NCBI RefSeq assembly: GCF_015832195.1
Contig: NC_052019.1
Location: 4,945,685-5,009,684, forward strand
Reading direction: 5' to 3'
Length of the DNA stretch: 64,000 nt
Source of the DNA: Motacilla alba alba
Taxonomy: Eukaryota > Chordata > Aves > Passeriformes > Motacillidae
The notes under the pieces were generated by a model, which ran no database searches, was not told where the DNA came from, and saw only the letters and a list, made by a program, of their open reading frames with translations. Shown one piece after another: positions 12,230-22,906 of the stretch. Every line of letters starts with the position of its first letter. Position 1 is the first letter of the stretch. The position numbers and the translations under genes are program-made.

Positions 12230-12900
12230 TGTGGGAACCCAGGACATCCCTCTGGGTGCCCTGGATGGCCAGAGCTGCTGGCAGGGGGCTCTGAGACCCT
12301 GGCATGCAGCCAAAGACACACGTGGGGTTTTGATCTTAGCCCGTGGAGCAAATTACCAACTCTGTATGAAGAATTACAAGCCACACACACAAGTTTAGAT
12401 AGCATAGTACAGATAATCACAAAGTGAAAGGAAGGATTTTTCAGTGCTGTACAGGGGGGTTTTAAGCCTTGTACACAGGGGTCCAAGTTTTGTACGTGGG
12501 GGTCAGGAGTTCTAAGATGGAGGGATTTGGGTGTGCCCTGTCCTCCTTCTTTCTCCTTCCTAGCCTCCATGTCTTTGGTGATGTTGGCACTCACAGATTG
12601 GATTAGTGTAGAAAGTCACCATTCAATATAGATGATAGGCATTGGGGAAAAAGTATAAACATGTAACACGTAATGTGTGATATAAAAGATGGCACCAGCC
12701 CCCTGGGAGGGCAGTGTGCCTTTGTCTGACCTGCTGAACGGGCCACAGCAGCTCAGGAGAAGAATCTTTTAGATAAACAACAATAAACAACCTTGAGACC
12801 GGACAACAGAAGACTACTGAGTCTTTCTTTGAAAGCACGGGTTGGAGGAGGGACTTTTCCATCTTTCGGGGTCACCCCAATCCAGGGGTGAAACCTGACA
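12230..12900 (+). mobile_element. Probable solo LTR, passerine ERV family
   Basis: This stretch resembles an LTR I recall from songbird genomes, with landmarks 'gcaaattaccaactctgtat' near 12348, 'gtttagatagcatag' near 12392 and 'gaccggacaacagaag' near 12798. On the plus strand a TATA-like box (tataaaag, 12681-12688) is followed about 100 bp later by AATAAA (12782-12787), the order expected for U3 then R. It closes with 'aaacctgaca' at 12900. The left edge (tgtgggaaccc at 12230) is only a candidate, and I could not find a convincing target-site duplication. The class (ERVL or ERV1) is not determined. Confidence 0.6.
12681..12688 (+). promoter_or_regulatory. TATA-like box in LTR
   Basis: Sequence tataaaag within the LTR at 12230-12900, upstream of an AATAAA at 12782-12787. 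The spacing fits a retroviral U3 promoter. Whether it is active is unknown. Confidence 0.4.
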
Positions 12901-15762
12901 CCCCAGCAGCCTTTTGGAGGGGGGATAGGGCCAGATGTGGGATGAGAATCCTCAGGTATTTAAGTCACAGGGCTGACAAGATCAGCTCTGACAGTTTACC
13001 TGCTTTAGAATCCTGTACTGGGCTTAAATAGTGGCTCAGCTCTTACAGGCTGACTGCTCCATTCTGCAAGAGTGAAGGACCAATTACACCCATATCTGGA
13101 AATTTAAGGTAATTCAGAGTGAAGAACAGTAAAGGAGCTGATACAAAGTCTGTGTGAATTGAAACCTAGACATTTACGTAGCAAATTCTCTGAACAGAGC
13201 TGGAATATCCTGTGCAACAGCTGTAAAGATAAAACCTTCTTCTTCCTAAGTGTGTGAGCTTGTTCCCCACTGGAGTGGCATGCCCTGTCTGAATTATTCC
13301 AGCTGAAAGCCTAAAACACAACTTTCATTTTTACAGAGATGCTTTTGTAAACTCCGTTCAGATCAAAGAAGATTTTCATGCTGGGTTTTTCCTTTAATTG
13401 AGCAGACAAGGCATATACTAATTAGCTGATCTAACATATTAAAAATGATCCTAATCTTCTGATATTTTGCACAGCTAAATGTCTTTGAGCAAAGCCAGCA
13501 GGGAAGTAGAGAAGAATGATATAGAAGAGGCTAGAATGGGATAAGTCCCTGCTATGTACAAATATATAACACAAAATAAAACTTTCTGTACCTGTGCCTT
13601 TAGAGCTTCAAATGTATAAATATATGGGGAGAGAATATGGCTTTCCCAGAACAATACAGTGAAGAAAAAAATGTGCTATTCCTGTAGAATCTTTATCACC
13701 TATTCAGAAGATTTGTCCACTCCAAGAAGCAGTGTAAAAATAGCATTTACTATTTAATGTGTCTATTTATTTGCTATGTTTGTACATGCAGAATTTTAGC
13801 TAATAAATTTGATATATCTGTGAGTGTAAAGTGCAACCACTTCAAATTAGTTTGATCAAAGATCAGACATTAGGCTGATAAAAATCCTACAGCTTCTGGA
13901 AGAGGCTGGGGAAGCTAAGTTAATAATGCCCTCAGAGACCAGCACCTCGCAGCCTTTTTTAGGGCCATTTACATGTAAATAAGGTATTTATAAGCTCACA
14001 TAGACGTTAGCAGAATCTGAATTTGGAACAGTGTTCTCAAACAAATAGTAGGATTTGCGTTTCTGCCTCAGCTTTTTCAAACTGTTTATTTAATATTGTT
14101 TGCATTGCACCTCCTGCTGAGATCAATATACATGTTGTGCTTAGACCCTGTACCACTGCTCAGACCAAGGAGACTGATTACACAGAGTCTGTGATCTAAA
14201 TTGCAAACATCCACACCATTATTGGGTAGGGTGGAAAAGGCAAAAAACTATTTTTGCTCCCTGGTGACACACTGCAGGAATCAGATTTATCCCTTCCCCA
14301 GGATTTAAAAGGAAAGGAATGTTAATGGATGCTCTGCATTCCTGGATTGGTTCTGCTCAAAACTTGTTAGCACAAGTAGGTGCTAAGTCTGCTTAACTAT
14401 AAATGTTTTACTTCATAAAAATAGAAAATATACAAAAGGAAACAGAGGAAAGAGCCTGGTTCAAATGGATTCAGCAGCCAAGTGGTGGAGTCAGTCAGCC
14501 TCTGCCCATGTTATGTCCTGCCAGAATTGGTATCTTCACAGCTCCCTCCAGAATTGTCCTCAATCTGACAGACACCCCCTCCCCGTCCCCAGCGTCTCTC
14601 ACCTGTGCTGGGAGAATTGTCTGGTCTCAAACACAACACCCTTGGGAGTGGAGCCCTCACCCCCAGGGCGAAGAGTGAGAGCTACAACTGCAATGATGCA
14701 CTTGGCTTTCACCCTGCATTTAATGCCATTTTTGCTTTCTGAACAATGATTTCATGATCATTTCAATTGCATCAAGCTCCAAAAAGCTGAGATGGATTCT
14801 CTGATCCACCTCTGGACAAGTTAGTGGAGCGTAGGTTTCTAAAACTCTTTGAAAGACATTTAATTTCCTAAATCCAGCTGGAGTGAGAAGAAATAAGAAC
14901 ATAAATATGTGTTAAGGTTCTAAGTCTCAAAATGACACATACAATGCAGGAACTGTTTCTAAGTTTCCTCTCACAGAAGCAGTTATTGGTGTTTCTTACT
15001 TACATGAGAATCTTTGTCACGATATTCAGAATTAAATAAAACCTTCTGAAACCTCAGCCCTGAATTAATTCTAGCACAAATAATTTTTTTCATATCAGAA
15101 ATCAAGTTTTTCAGTATCATTGCTAACCACACTCTTCAAAAATTTGGGATGCACTGTTTTCTTGGGGAATGAAGCTAAGACTAAAGTTTTTTTTATTATT
15201 ATTTATGGGACAGTCAAGAGGAGGAAGAGGGAGAAAGGGAGACTTTTCACAACTCTGACTGTGTTTCTGCCAGGTAGGATCTCCTGGAGTGAAAAGCTGC
15301 TCTCAGCACTTTAATGGGTATCTGAGGAGCACCACCAAACTTTTATGATGTTCCTTCTCTTCTTAATCCTGCTTATTTGTGTCTACAACAAGGATATCTT
15401 TGAGGGAAGTTGGAGTTTTTGGGAGGCAGAGGGGAAAAGTTAGAAGGTTTTGGGTTGAGGATTTTTTTTGTGGGAGTTGCTTTGGGGTTTTGTGATGTTT
15501 GGTTTGGTTTTTTGTTTTGTTTTGTTATTTCAGAGGCTCAAGCTGGAACATGACTGAGCAGTGTATCAAATTGCAAATGGGAAGTGGGAATTGGCTGCAA
15601 ACCTCAGTGCTGGCCAATGTAAAGGAATATAGATGGGCACAGGGAAATTATCAATACTCCAGCCCTGTGCCCACACAAACTGTGACTGCAGCTCCATCTA
15701 GAAAGGGATCAAGTTCCCAATTCTTTCTGCTTGTCAGGAATATTAATCCACAGACACCAGAG
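12901..15762. other. Unannotated DNA
   Basis: No gene and no clear repeat is seen. The stretch 13600-14130 is A/T-rich with motifs such as taataaattt and catttacatgtaaat. It does not resemble any transposon I know and could be ordinary unique sequence or a conserved non-coding element. A G/T-rich run (ttttgttttgttttgtt) occurs near 15509-15526. Confidence 0.5.
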
Positions 15763-15767
15763 GTTTA
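15763..15767. repeat. Target-site duplication, left copy (gttta)
   Basis: Perfect 5-bp match to 16414-16418 on the far side of the LTR at 15768-16413; 5 bp fits ERVL-class integration. Confidence 0.6.
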
Positions 15768-16413
15768 TGTCCAAAAAGGAGACAAAGAGTCCTGTAACTT
15801 TATTTGAATAAAGGGAGGGCCATTCCCCTGGGGTCTCTCCAATTTTTGGAGGATACAGCCTCCTTTTTATCCTAATTTCCTGGATCCATTTCCCTTCTCT
15901 CCTTCCCCATTTCTGAGGTATTTGAGAGTTTCAGACTTCTTGGAACACCTGATACCTAAAATTTCCCTCTGTTGTATAGCCCTCCTTTTTAATTTTTAAT
16001 TCTTATGGAATTTAGGGTTTCGTCCCCATCGTTTCTTTCATCTTTCAGTATCCAATTTAATTTATCAGCAAACCTACAGTTTGTAAAGCAAATATCTTTT
16101 TTCCATTCATCTTTCAGTGGAACGCCTCCCATTGTTTCTTTTATCTCTCAGTGCTACTTTTATCTTCCAGCAGACCCACAGCTTGTTTGTAAAGACAAAC
16201 CCATCATTCCTTTCATGCTCCATCGTTTTCAAAAACTAAACTCAAAATGTTTAAATAACAATGAGTGAGGAAACTTTCAGTCGACCTAATCATTTGAGCC
16301 ACTGACTTTCAGCTGGCTTTTCAGCTGAGTTTTGGCAACTTATCCTTTGGCAGAGCTTGCAAATTCAGCACACAGCCAGGGACAGGCACTCCTGGGACTG
16401 ACTCTAAGCATCA
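15768..16413 (-). mobile_element. Solo LTR, passerine ERVL-type (minus strand)
   Basis: The bulk of this block, including 'gggagggccattcccctggg' near 15812 and repeated 'ctttcatctttcagt'-like segments near 16036, 16108 and 16140, is a songbird LTR I recognise from memory. On the minus strand AATAAA lies near 15802-15807, about 35 bp from the LTR's 3' end, the expected place for R/U5. The edges are inferred: the plus strand opens tgtccaaaaagg and closes ctaagcatca, giving TG...CA, and both sides are followed by gttta. No internal genes adjoin it. Confidence 0.7.
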
Positions 16414-16418
16414 GTTTA
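16414..16418. repeat. Target-site duplication, right copy (gttta)
   Basis: Partner of 15763-15767. Its agreement is the main evidence for where this LTR stops. Confidence 0.6.
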
Positions 16419-17185
16419 GCATTGTTTTGTTGTTGTTAGAGCTATTTTCCTACTTTACACTTTGCCTTTAACCTGTTTATTTCCCAAGCTATGGTTGCAA
16501 GTAAATTAGAACGATATAGATCCCCTCCCACAAGCACAAAGGAATACCCAGACAGAAGCACTCAGGAAAGTGCTTCAAGTGATGCAGCAGTAGTGAAACA
16601 CTTCATCATTTCAGCTGCATTGTTCTTTTCAAAACAGCAGCTGCACACATCTCTTTATCACACATTTATCAAAAATGATCAGAACGTTTCCACAGGTGAG
16701 GTAAGGTGAAGCACCCAGACTGAAATCCCAAATGGGCACATTTCAATCCGTTCACTCAGCACCAGTAACATTTCTGACAGGGAAGTGTTCCCAGCCTCTT
16801 CACACCCTGCTTTTAGAGCTGTCAATAATCCCATTTGCACCTTTCCAAAGGGAAATGTTGTACAGCCAATCTGATACACAAGCCTGCTAAAGTGTGTGAT
16901 GAAAATACTTAGCCCTCACTCTAAAAAATCTTCAATTACCATTCTGAAAAATTAATTAATTGACCCCCAATTACATATCAAGGTGGCATAAGTTAGCTAT
17001 ATAATTTAAGTAATTCATGTGTGAGAACTCCAACATGATAATTACTTTTATCAATACTTTACGTGCTCTCTGATTTTTTTTTTTTCTGTTGTATTCCCCC
17101 ACTATGTGACAGTGACTGCTTCATTGAAAGGCCCATCAATGCCAGCAAATTGTCTCTAATAGTTTTTTACCTTTGGTCACTGGGG

Positions 17186-17187
<2 letters not shown>
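16419..17187. other. Unannotated DNA
   Basis: No gene or clear repeat is seen. The region becomes A/T-rich toward the microsatellite, with attaattaattg near 16951. Confidence 0.5.

Positions 17188-17233
<46 letters not shown>
17188..17233. repeat. (AT)23 microsatellite
   Basis: Forty-six bases of uninterrupted AT dinucleotides, followed by gtatg. Perfect AT arrays of this length are usually polymorphic and can extrude cruciforms. Confidence 0.97.
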
Positions 17234-17238
<5 letters not shown>

Positions 17239-18011
17239 CCAAGATGCCAAGTAGATATTATATTTCCCCCATCCCTACTACTCTCAGCGCACAAATATTT
17301 GTAGCTCAGATCCAGGGTTGTATTTTATACACGTAATAGTTCTCAATGTTTTTGCTGTAACTAGTTTGTCTACTTCCTGCTTGAACATTTCACTTCTTAA
17401 AGCAGATTACCCACATTTTCTGATAAGGAGATCTCCAGCTTATCTTCACAATATACCTTAATAATTTCCTCCTTACCTAAATCTCATTTCTAGATAGCTT
17501 TCCATCAGCTTCAGCCCCCCAGATTAAGTTGGAAGTAGGTGCCACATTCTCCAGTTGAACATGAACCATTTCCTACTCACAAAGGAGGAGGATATTCTTT
17601 CTACTGGAAAGGTTTTGATTTGTGGAAATGAATAGCTGCTTTACAAGAGAAATAGCTAATTTTCAGAAATTACCTGAGCCTTTAGAGATCCAACAGTGCA
17701 GGAATTTAACTTCACTTCAACCTGCCTTCCTATCTCACAAGAGGACTAACCAGGAGATTCTCTTTATCCTCTCCAATCCCCATGTGCAGAGATATCACAC
17801 CCTCCTCACTGTATCCCAGGGCTTCTCTCTCCTCACAGCAACAAAAATTCCCTTTGGCTGCTCTTGGAATTCAGCAATGGGTGAGAGAAAGTCAGTGGGT
17901 TAAACCTTTGAGCTTGAGGGCAGCAACAAATTAGGAGCTTGGATAAATTCATCAGATGCAGTGGCCACTACGGGCACACATTTCCTCTTCCTCCTCCTGT
18001 AAGAGGGGGGT
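17234..18011. other. Unannotated DNA
   Basis: No gene or recognisable repeat. The last bases before the next LTR are a G-run (gggggg) followed by t. Confidence 0.5.
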
Positions 18012-18412
18012 TGTGGTTGTGATATTTTGTGAAAATCCCTTTGCTAGGATTTTCTTCTCCTGAGAAGCAGAGAAGACCTCAGCTTCAAGTGTAAACAATT
18101 TGTTATCTGCTGCTGTGGAATGCAGCAGGTGCTTCCTCGATTGGTCAGTGTGGGATGTTTCTGCTTGGTGGCCAATCCAGGAGGCAGCAGCTCTCAGACT
18201 CTCTGGGAGTCACAGAACTTTGTTATTCATTCCTTTCTGTTCCTGTCTCGCCTTCTGATGAATCTTTCTCTCTGTTCTTTGTAGTATAGTTATAGTGTGG
18301 TCTTTTTTAATGTAATATATATCATAATATAATAAACCAGCCTTCTGAAATGGAGTCAAGATCTCTCCTTCCCTTCAGCAAGTCCTGACTGCCCAGAAGA
18401 CCCACAGTAATA
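18012..18412 (+). mobile_element. ERVK-type LTR, 5' LTR of a truncated provirus
   Basis: Begins tgtggttgtgatattttg and ends cacagtaata. It shares its architecture with the copies at 9939, 45986 and 48735: a 'gaaaatcc...ttctcctgagaag' block, an inverted CCAAT ('ggccaatcc' near 18171), a 'gactctctgggagtcaca' block and an A/T-rich region with 'aataaa' near 18331. The sequence is clearly more diverged, so it is a related subfamily. Two bases after its end (aa) comes a tRNA-Trp-like primer-binding site, which marks it as a 5' LTR with a little leader still attached. No gag-like sequence and no partner 3' LTR are seen nearby, so the rest of the provirus is missing. Confidence 0.78.
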
Positions 18413-18414
18413 AA

Positions 18415-18432
18415 TGGTGACCCCAGACGTAG
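18415..18432 (+). other. Retroviral primer-binding site, tRNA-Trp type
   Basis: The sequence tggtgaccccagacgtag matches TGGTGACCCCGACGTGAT, the site complementary to the 3' end of tRNA-Trp that primes avian leukosis/sarcoma viruses, with one inserted base (a) and end mismatches. It lies two bases downstream of the LTR end, the standard spacing. A complementary tRNA primes minus-strand DNA synthesis here in a live element; this copy is defective. Confidence 0.75.
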
Positions 18433-19969
18433 CAAGACATTCTTCTACATGGAATGGGCACAGTGTGAATGAACTCGATGAAAGTAGCATTTGCCAGCCC
18501 ACAGTGCAACCTGCTGGTGTTTCCCACTGGTGTCCACAGTGGCTGAACTGGGTGGAGTCAGGGGGACTTGGAGTACAGGAGCAGCCACCTGAGGGACCCC
18601 ACTGGGTATTTTTGCCTCCAAGAAAATTAGATCTGTTGTAGTTGAGACAGTCACAACACAAAGCAACACTCCAACAAAGCAACTTTCAGAAGACTTCAAG
18701 ATCTTTCTATTATAGCATTTGTGCTTTTTATACATTCTTACAAAACTCATATGTTTACTCATTGGTCAGGAGACAAAGTGCTTACTGGAATAGGCAGTTG
18801 CAGATTTCTCTTTTTTATCCTTCTTTCTTAGTTTCTATGTCAACGATCTTGGTAGAAAGTTCTTTCAGGGGTAAACATGGATCCTCTTGTCAAACTTCTC
18901 TCTGGCTCACAGAGGTCTCTGTAAAACCTTTTCCACAAGATCCACCCAGCAGCTAATGAGCAGGATATAAATTCAGAATTATGTCAGGATTATCATACTA
19001 AAGAAGTCTGAAAGAGCAATAAAGAAAAGATTTTTTCAATGGGGATCCGTTCCTGTGGAAACAGACACATTTTCTCTTAGCTCTGGAATATCCTTCTGAA
19101 AATGTGTGTGCTCTGTGTCCCATCCAGAAAGATGATGTTGGTGACTGCCTCTGCAAAAATCTACCATCACCCCTGTGAGCACCTGGTGGTTGGATTTTGG
19201 GATGGACCACATGGTTTTGGAATTGAGTGTACATCCTCTAGAATATGGAGAGCCTCAAGAAGAGTGACAGACTTGACCAGAACCACCAGGAAAACAGTTC
19301 CTGGCACAGAGGCGGTCTGGTGAGCCTGTCAGAGGGAACTGGGGGGGAAGCAGATAAAGAGAGCACATGCTTGTGATGACAACACAGTAGTGGGTGAAAA
19401 TATGGAAATTCTCTAATTTCAAATAAGGGGTAAGTCGCAGAATAGGCGGAGTCGCACAGGGAAAACAAAGACTGGTATCTCAGGGGGCAGGAAGGGAATC
19501 AAGTCCACAAGGTACATATTGCAACAGAAGAACTGGAGGGCTAAGAAATAGAAGGGAGCTGCTGGGGAGCCTCATTTGCTTTCATTTAAATTTTTCCCTT
19601 AAATAATTTCAATATCCTAGGCCTGCTGGAAATTTGGGAGCAGAAAGGCATTCCAGTGCCAGCCTAGCAAGTTCAGAAAGGAGCAAGCAGACTTTGCCAG
19701 GGTTGGGGTGAGGGAATAGAACAATATGCTAAAGAAACCTTGGATCTAAACCAACATTACCTGCACAAGCAGCATCCAGCCAGGATGATAATACTTAATA
19801 AAATGTGAGAAATCACACAGAAAATGGCAGCTGGAAATGCAGCTGGGGCTTTAATAAACCATCTTCAGGTGAGGAGAAAAATGTCAGGACATAACCCAAG
19901 AAATCCACGATAAACACAAAGGGATGGCTAGGTAACCCAAAAGAGAAGATACAACCTTTAAAGGGTTTT
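18433..19969. other. Unannotated DNA downstream of the truncated provirus
   Basis: I looked for retroviral leader, gag or protease remnants after the primer-binding site and saw none. Short open frames on both strands (up to 108 codons) have no recognisable domain. The right part (19,370 onward) becomes purine-rich and may already belong to the old CR1 recognised from about 19970. Confidence 0.5.
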
Positions 19970-20484
19970 AAAGTTTTACAGGATTTAGCCCAAGGGTATT
20001 CAGCTGAAGGAGCTGTACCAGAGTTTGGTCTCAGTAAAGTCGTGTGTTACAGCAACACACTCCCAGGGGAGTACACAAAGTACAGAGAATCCACAGGACT
20101 TACATTCATCTTCAAAAACAGGAGCTGCAGAAAGAAACAGAAAGCCTTAAAAAGCAGTTCAGGCTATATAAGAGAATAAAAACCTTAGAGGTGACACTCA
20201 ACAGAACTGGCACATAAGTCTGAACACAAGGTCTGGCCTAGAAACAAAGCAAAAAATGTTATTATACATGAGAGATTATCTGGAAAAAGCAAAAGTATCC
20301 AAAGAAGAAAGAAAGAGCAGTCAAATTCTGGCAGATTAAATGGGAAAAGACAATAATGCAGGGGCCCCAGAAGGAGCCACAGTAATAAATGAAAGGAGTA
20401 TTAAAAAAAAAATTTCCTCAAATGCATCAGAAAGATCACTACTGCCACAAAGTCCACAGCATCAAATGATGAGAGGACTTTTCA
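19970..20484 (+). repeat. Ancient CR1 LINE, reverse-transcriptase upstream block (eroded)
   Basis: Weak but ordered similarity to the middle of CR1 ORF2 from older (reptile-like) subfamilies. The stretch 'cccaagggtattcagctgaa' near 19990, followed by 'cattcatcttcaaaaacagg' near 20104, corresponds to the region just before the NYRP-type motif of CR1 reverse transcriptase (the 'P-I-F-K-K' segment). Many substitutions and stops are present. It lies on the same strand as, and upstream of, the better preserved block at 21290-22180, so the two probably come from one element. Left edge uncertain. Confidence 0.42.
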
Positions 20485-20625
20485 TGGTGTAACCCCAGCT
20501 GGCAACTAAGAACCACAGAGCTGCTCATTCACCCTCCATCCCAGGAGGATGGGGGAAAGGAGCAATGAGAAAACTCTGAGGTAAAAAGAGTTTAATAACT
20601 GAAATAAAATAAAATAAAATAAATT
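20485..20625 (-). mobile_element. ERVL-type LTR, 3' end fragment
   Basis: Minus-strand fragment of the same LTR family as 8650-9146. The plus strand begins tggtgtaaccccagctggca and contains 'ggaggatgggggaaagg' and 'gaaaactctgaggt', the reverse complement of that family's 3' end. It then dissolves into A-rich sequence including an (AAAAT)n run at about 20602-20622. The 5' two-thirds of the LTR is missing. It sits between the two blocks of the ancient CR1 and so appears to have inserted into it. Confidence 0.68.
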
Positions 20626-21289
20626 TAAAAAAATTAAAAAAAAAATCCATGGTAGTTAACAGGAAAATGACAAAAAGAGAGAAAAAGAAATGAAAAAACA
20701 AAAAACAAAAACATCTCAGTGTAACCAACAGTGTTTTCAGCACAAATCCAAAATGTGGCCCCTATGATAAAGAAAAGGAATTCTATCTATCCCAGCCATA
20801 ACCAGCACGGCACCACATATGTAAAATTCAGGAAAGGATATGAAAATAAAGCAAATCTTTTTATTGGTATTCACTGCAGGACAAGGTGTAAAGATTTCAG
20901 TATTTTCACTCTTTCCTTTCTGAAACTTTTGAAATGCCTTCAAAAGACATAATGAACAGACTGGCAACGTGAATGGTAACAAATCTCCAGAATTGTTAGA
21001 GGTAACCATCATTAAATGCACAAAAATTATAGTTATTCACCAAGAAATCCTCAAAGACCTGAAGGATAAACAAAGTGTTTGGCTACAATTACCAGAGTGT
21101 AGTTTCTTTCTTTTTACTAGAGGACCAAAAAAAAGAGAAAAAAACAACACCAAAGGAAAACAAATCTGAAAAAGTTTTGAAGTGACACTTTAGGAATAAG
21201 CAAAATTACTGGAAACTGTAGGAAGGAATAGGTCAAGTGGACCTTTGTTTAAATTATACACTTTGAAACAGTCCCTGTGGCATTTGCAA
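20626..21289. other. A-rich sequence, probably eroded CR1 interior
   Basis: I cannot match this stretch to anything with confidence. Its position between two collinear CR1 blocks suggests it is the worn-down middle of that element. No open frame of note. Confidence 0.35.
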
Positions 21290-22180
21290 ATTGAAGTTCT
21301 GCCCTACAAACCTTTTGGAGTTTCTTAAATGGGATCAACAAATCTGCAGAAAACAAAAGGTCTTTTTGGATTTCAAAAAGCCTCTTGAGAAAGTCACTCA
21401 TCAAATGCCTCTAATGAAACAGCAACCAGAACTGAGAGAAAAGGGTTAAAGTAGGGTTAAATTATTGAATAAAAGACAAACACAGCAGGCAGGTGGAAGT
21501 GGTGGTCTCATGCGGAGTTCTGCAAGGACACATTTAAACCTCTGATATTTGGTTAATTCATAAAGAACAGAAGAGGATGAAGTAGTGACATGATGAAATT
21601 TCCCATCAGAGTAATTTAAAATACTAAACATTCAGTGACAGAATTGCAGAACTTTGTAAAACAAAGAACTCTATAATAGAATGGCAGGTGAAATCCAATT
21701 CAGATAAAATCAAAGTGATGCTCATGGAGGAAAAGCAGACTTGGCTTTACAGAAATAACCAGATTTCCTTCCAAGCATCAGCTGAGTGCATAGCAGGATT
21801 TAAGAAATGGAGTTTAATGGAGAAGCAGGACTTGAGGGAAAAGAGAGAGTCTGTTTCATGGACAGCCTGGAAACTGTATGCTGCTCCAGTTCTCTCAGCT
21901 TGGGAAGGATATAGCAGAACTGTACATGGCTCAGAAAAGAAATATGGTCATAGGTGTGAAGTGGTTTTCATCCAAGGAATTAACATTTGTAAAGGATAAG
22001 CCAGGACCCCTCAGTGACACAAAAATGAAGTGAAAAATAAAACAAAAATATTCAAGTTTGGCAGAATTATCTGATTTCTCATCTTGTTTTCTGTACCAAT
22101 CCTCCAAGGACCACTGCCAGGGTTGCTGGGCTAGATGAGCCTTCTGTCTGACCTCCACAGTTCTTCTTACATCATGCACC
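21290..22180 (+). repeat. Ancient CR1 LINE, reverse-transcriptase domain to 3' end
   Basis: Several landmarks of old CR1 subfamilies occur in order. At about 21369 the codons read D-F-K-K-P-L-E-K-V-T-H-Q, matching the CR1 segment D-F-x-K-A-F-D-K-V-P-H. Near 21515 'gagttctgcaagga' corresponds to the G-V-P-Q-G motif region. Near 21597 'aaatttcccatcagagtaa' sits where the catalytic F-A-D-D motif belongs but no longer encodes it. At 21682-21720 'tggcaggtgaaatccaattc' and 'aaagtgatgctcat' match the W-Q-x-K-x-N segment. Finally 'ggaccactgccag' and 'gctgggctagatgagcctt' at 22108-22142 plus 'cagttcttcttacatca' near 22160 match the terminal UTR of reptile-type CR1. Stops and frameshifts throughout: a dead, old element. 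It is unlike the young CR1 tails elsewhere in this window. Confidence 0.78.
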
Positions 22181-22845
22181 AGCTCCCAGATTAAAAACCC
22201 ACTACTTCACGTGGTCACCAGTCACTGACACCAGCAGATTAATGTATCTCATGGTTTGATGTTTGCTACTAAAACAAGAAAAGACTGAGATCAGATTGTT
22301 GAAAAGGACATTGCAGGTTAAAAAGAAATAGCAACCCACGCAATAATGCTCCTGTTCCAGGCACAGAGTTAGCAGGAGCAGCATTTGCAGGCTCAGCTGC
22401 AAGCAGGGCATTGTCAAAGCAGTGCTGCCCGGTGCAGTAACAAGTTCTGTATTTGCTAGCCCTCAGCCAGCCTTTACAACTGCCTTGTAAGGCTTGCCTA
22501 AGGTGTTGGAACACACTGCCACAATAAAAAATGGATAAAGAAAAAAAAAGGTCTTTCTACAAGAGCAGCAGCTTGTAGCAATAACTCTGGTGTCTAAATT
22601 GCACTCAGAGCTGTATTACAGCTCACCTTAGTAACTCCAGACTGAGACTGTGGCCCCCTGCTTTAAACAGCAGAAATGTACAAGTCAGGCTTTCCACATT
22701 CCCAGGTGTCTTCTCATTGGTGAATGGAAGGAGAACAAGAAACAGCATGTGACTTTTACAATCAATCCTTTAAAAAGCCAGGCAGAGTAATGCACCTCCC
22801 ACCTTGAGCACTCTGAAAATCACTTTCAAGAATGGTAGGCGGGAC
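22181..22845. other. Unannotated DNA
   Basis: Nothing recognisable; no gene. Confidence 0.5.

Positions 22846-22906
<61 letters not shown>
22846..22906. repeat. (TAA)20 microsatellite
   Basis: Sixty-one bases of perfect TAA trinucleotide repeats between 'gggac' and 'ttcacgtg'. Likely length-polymorphic. Confidence 0.97.

Noticed and set aside
18433..19400. Possible retroviral gag downstream of the primer-binding site
   Set aside because: No frame shows matrix, capsid or zinc-knuckle features and the sequence does not resemble the leader of known avian class II elements.
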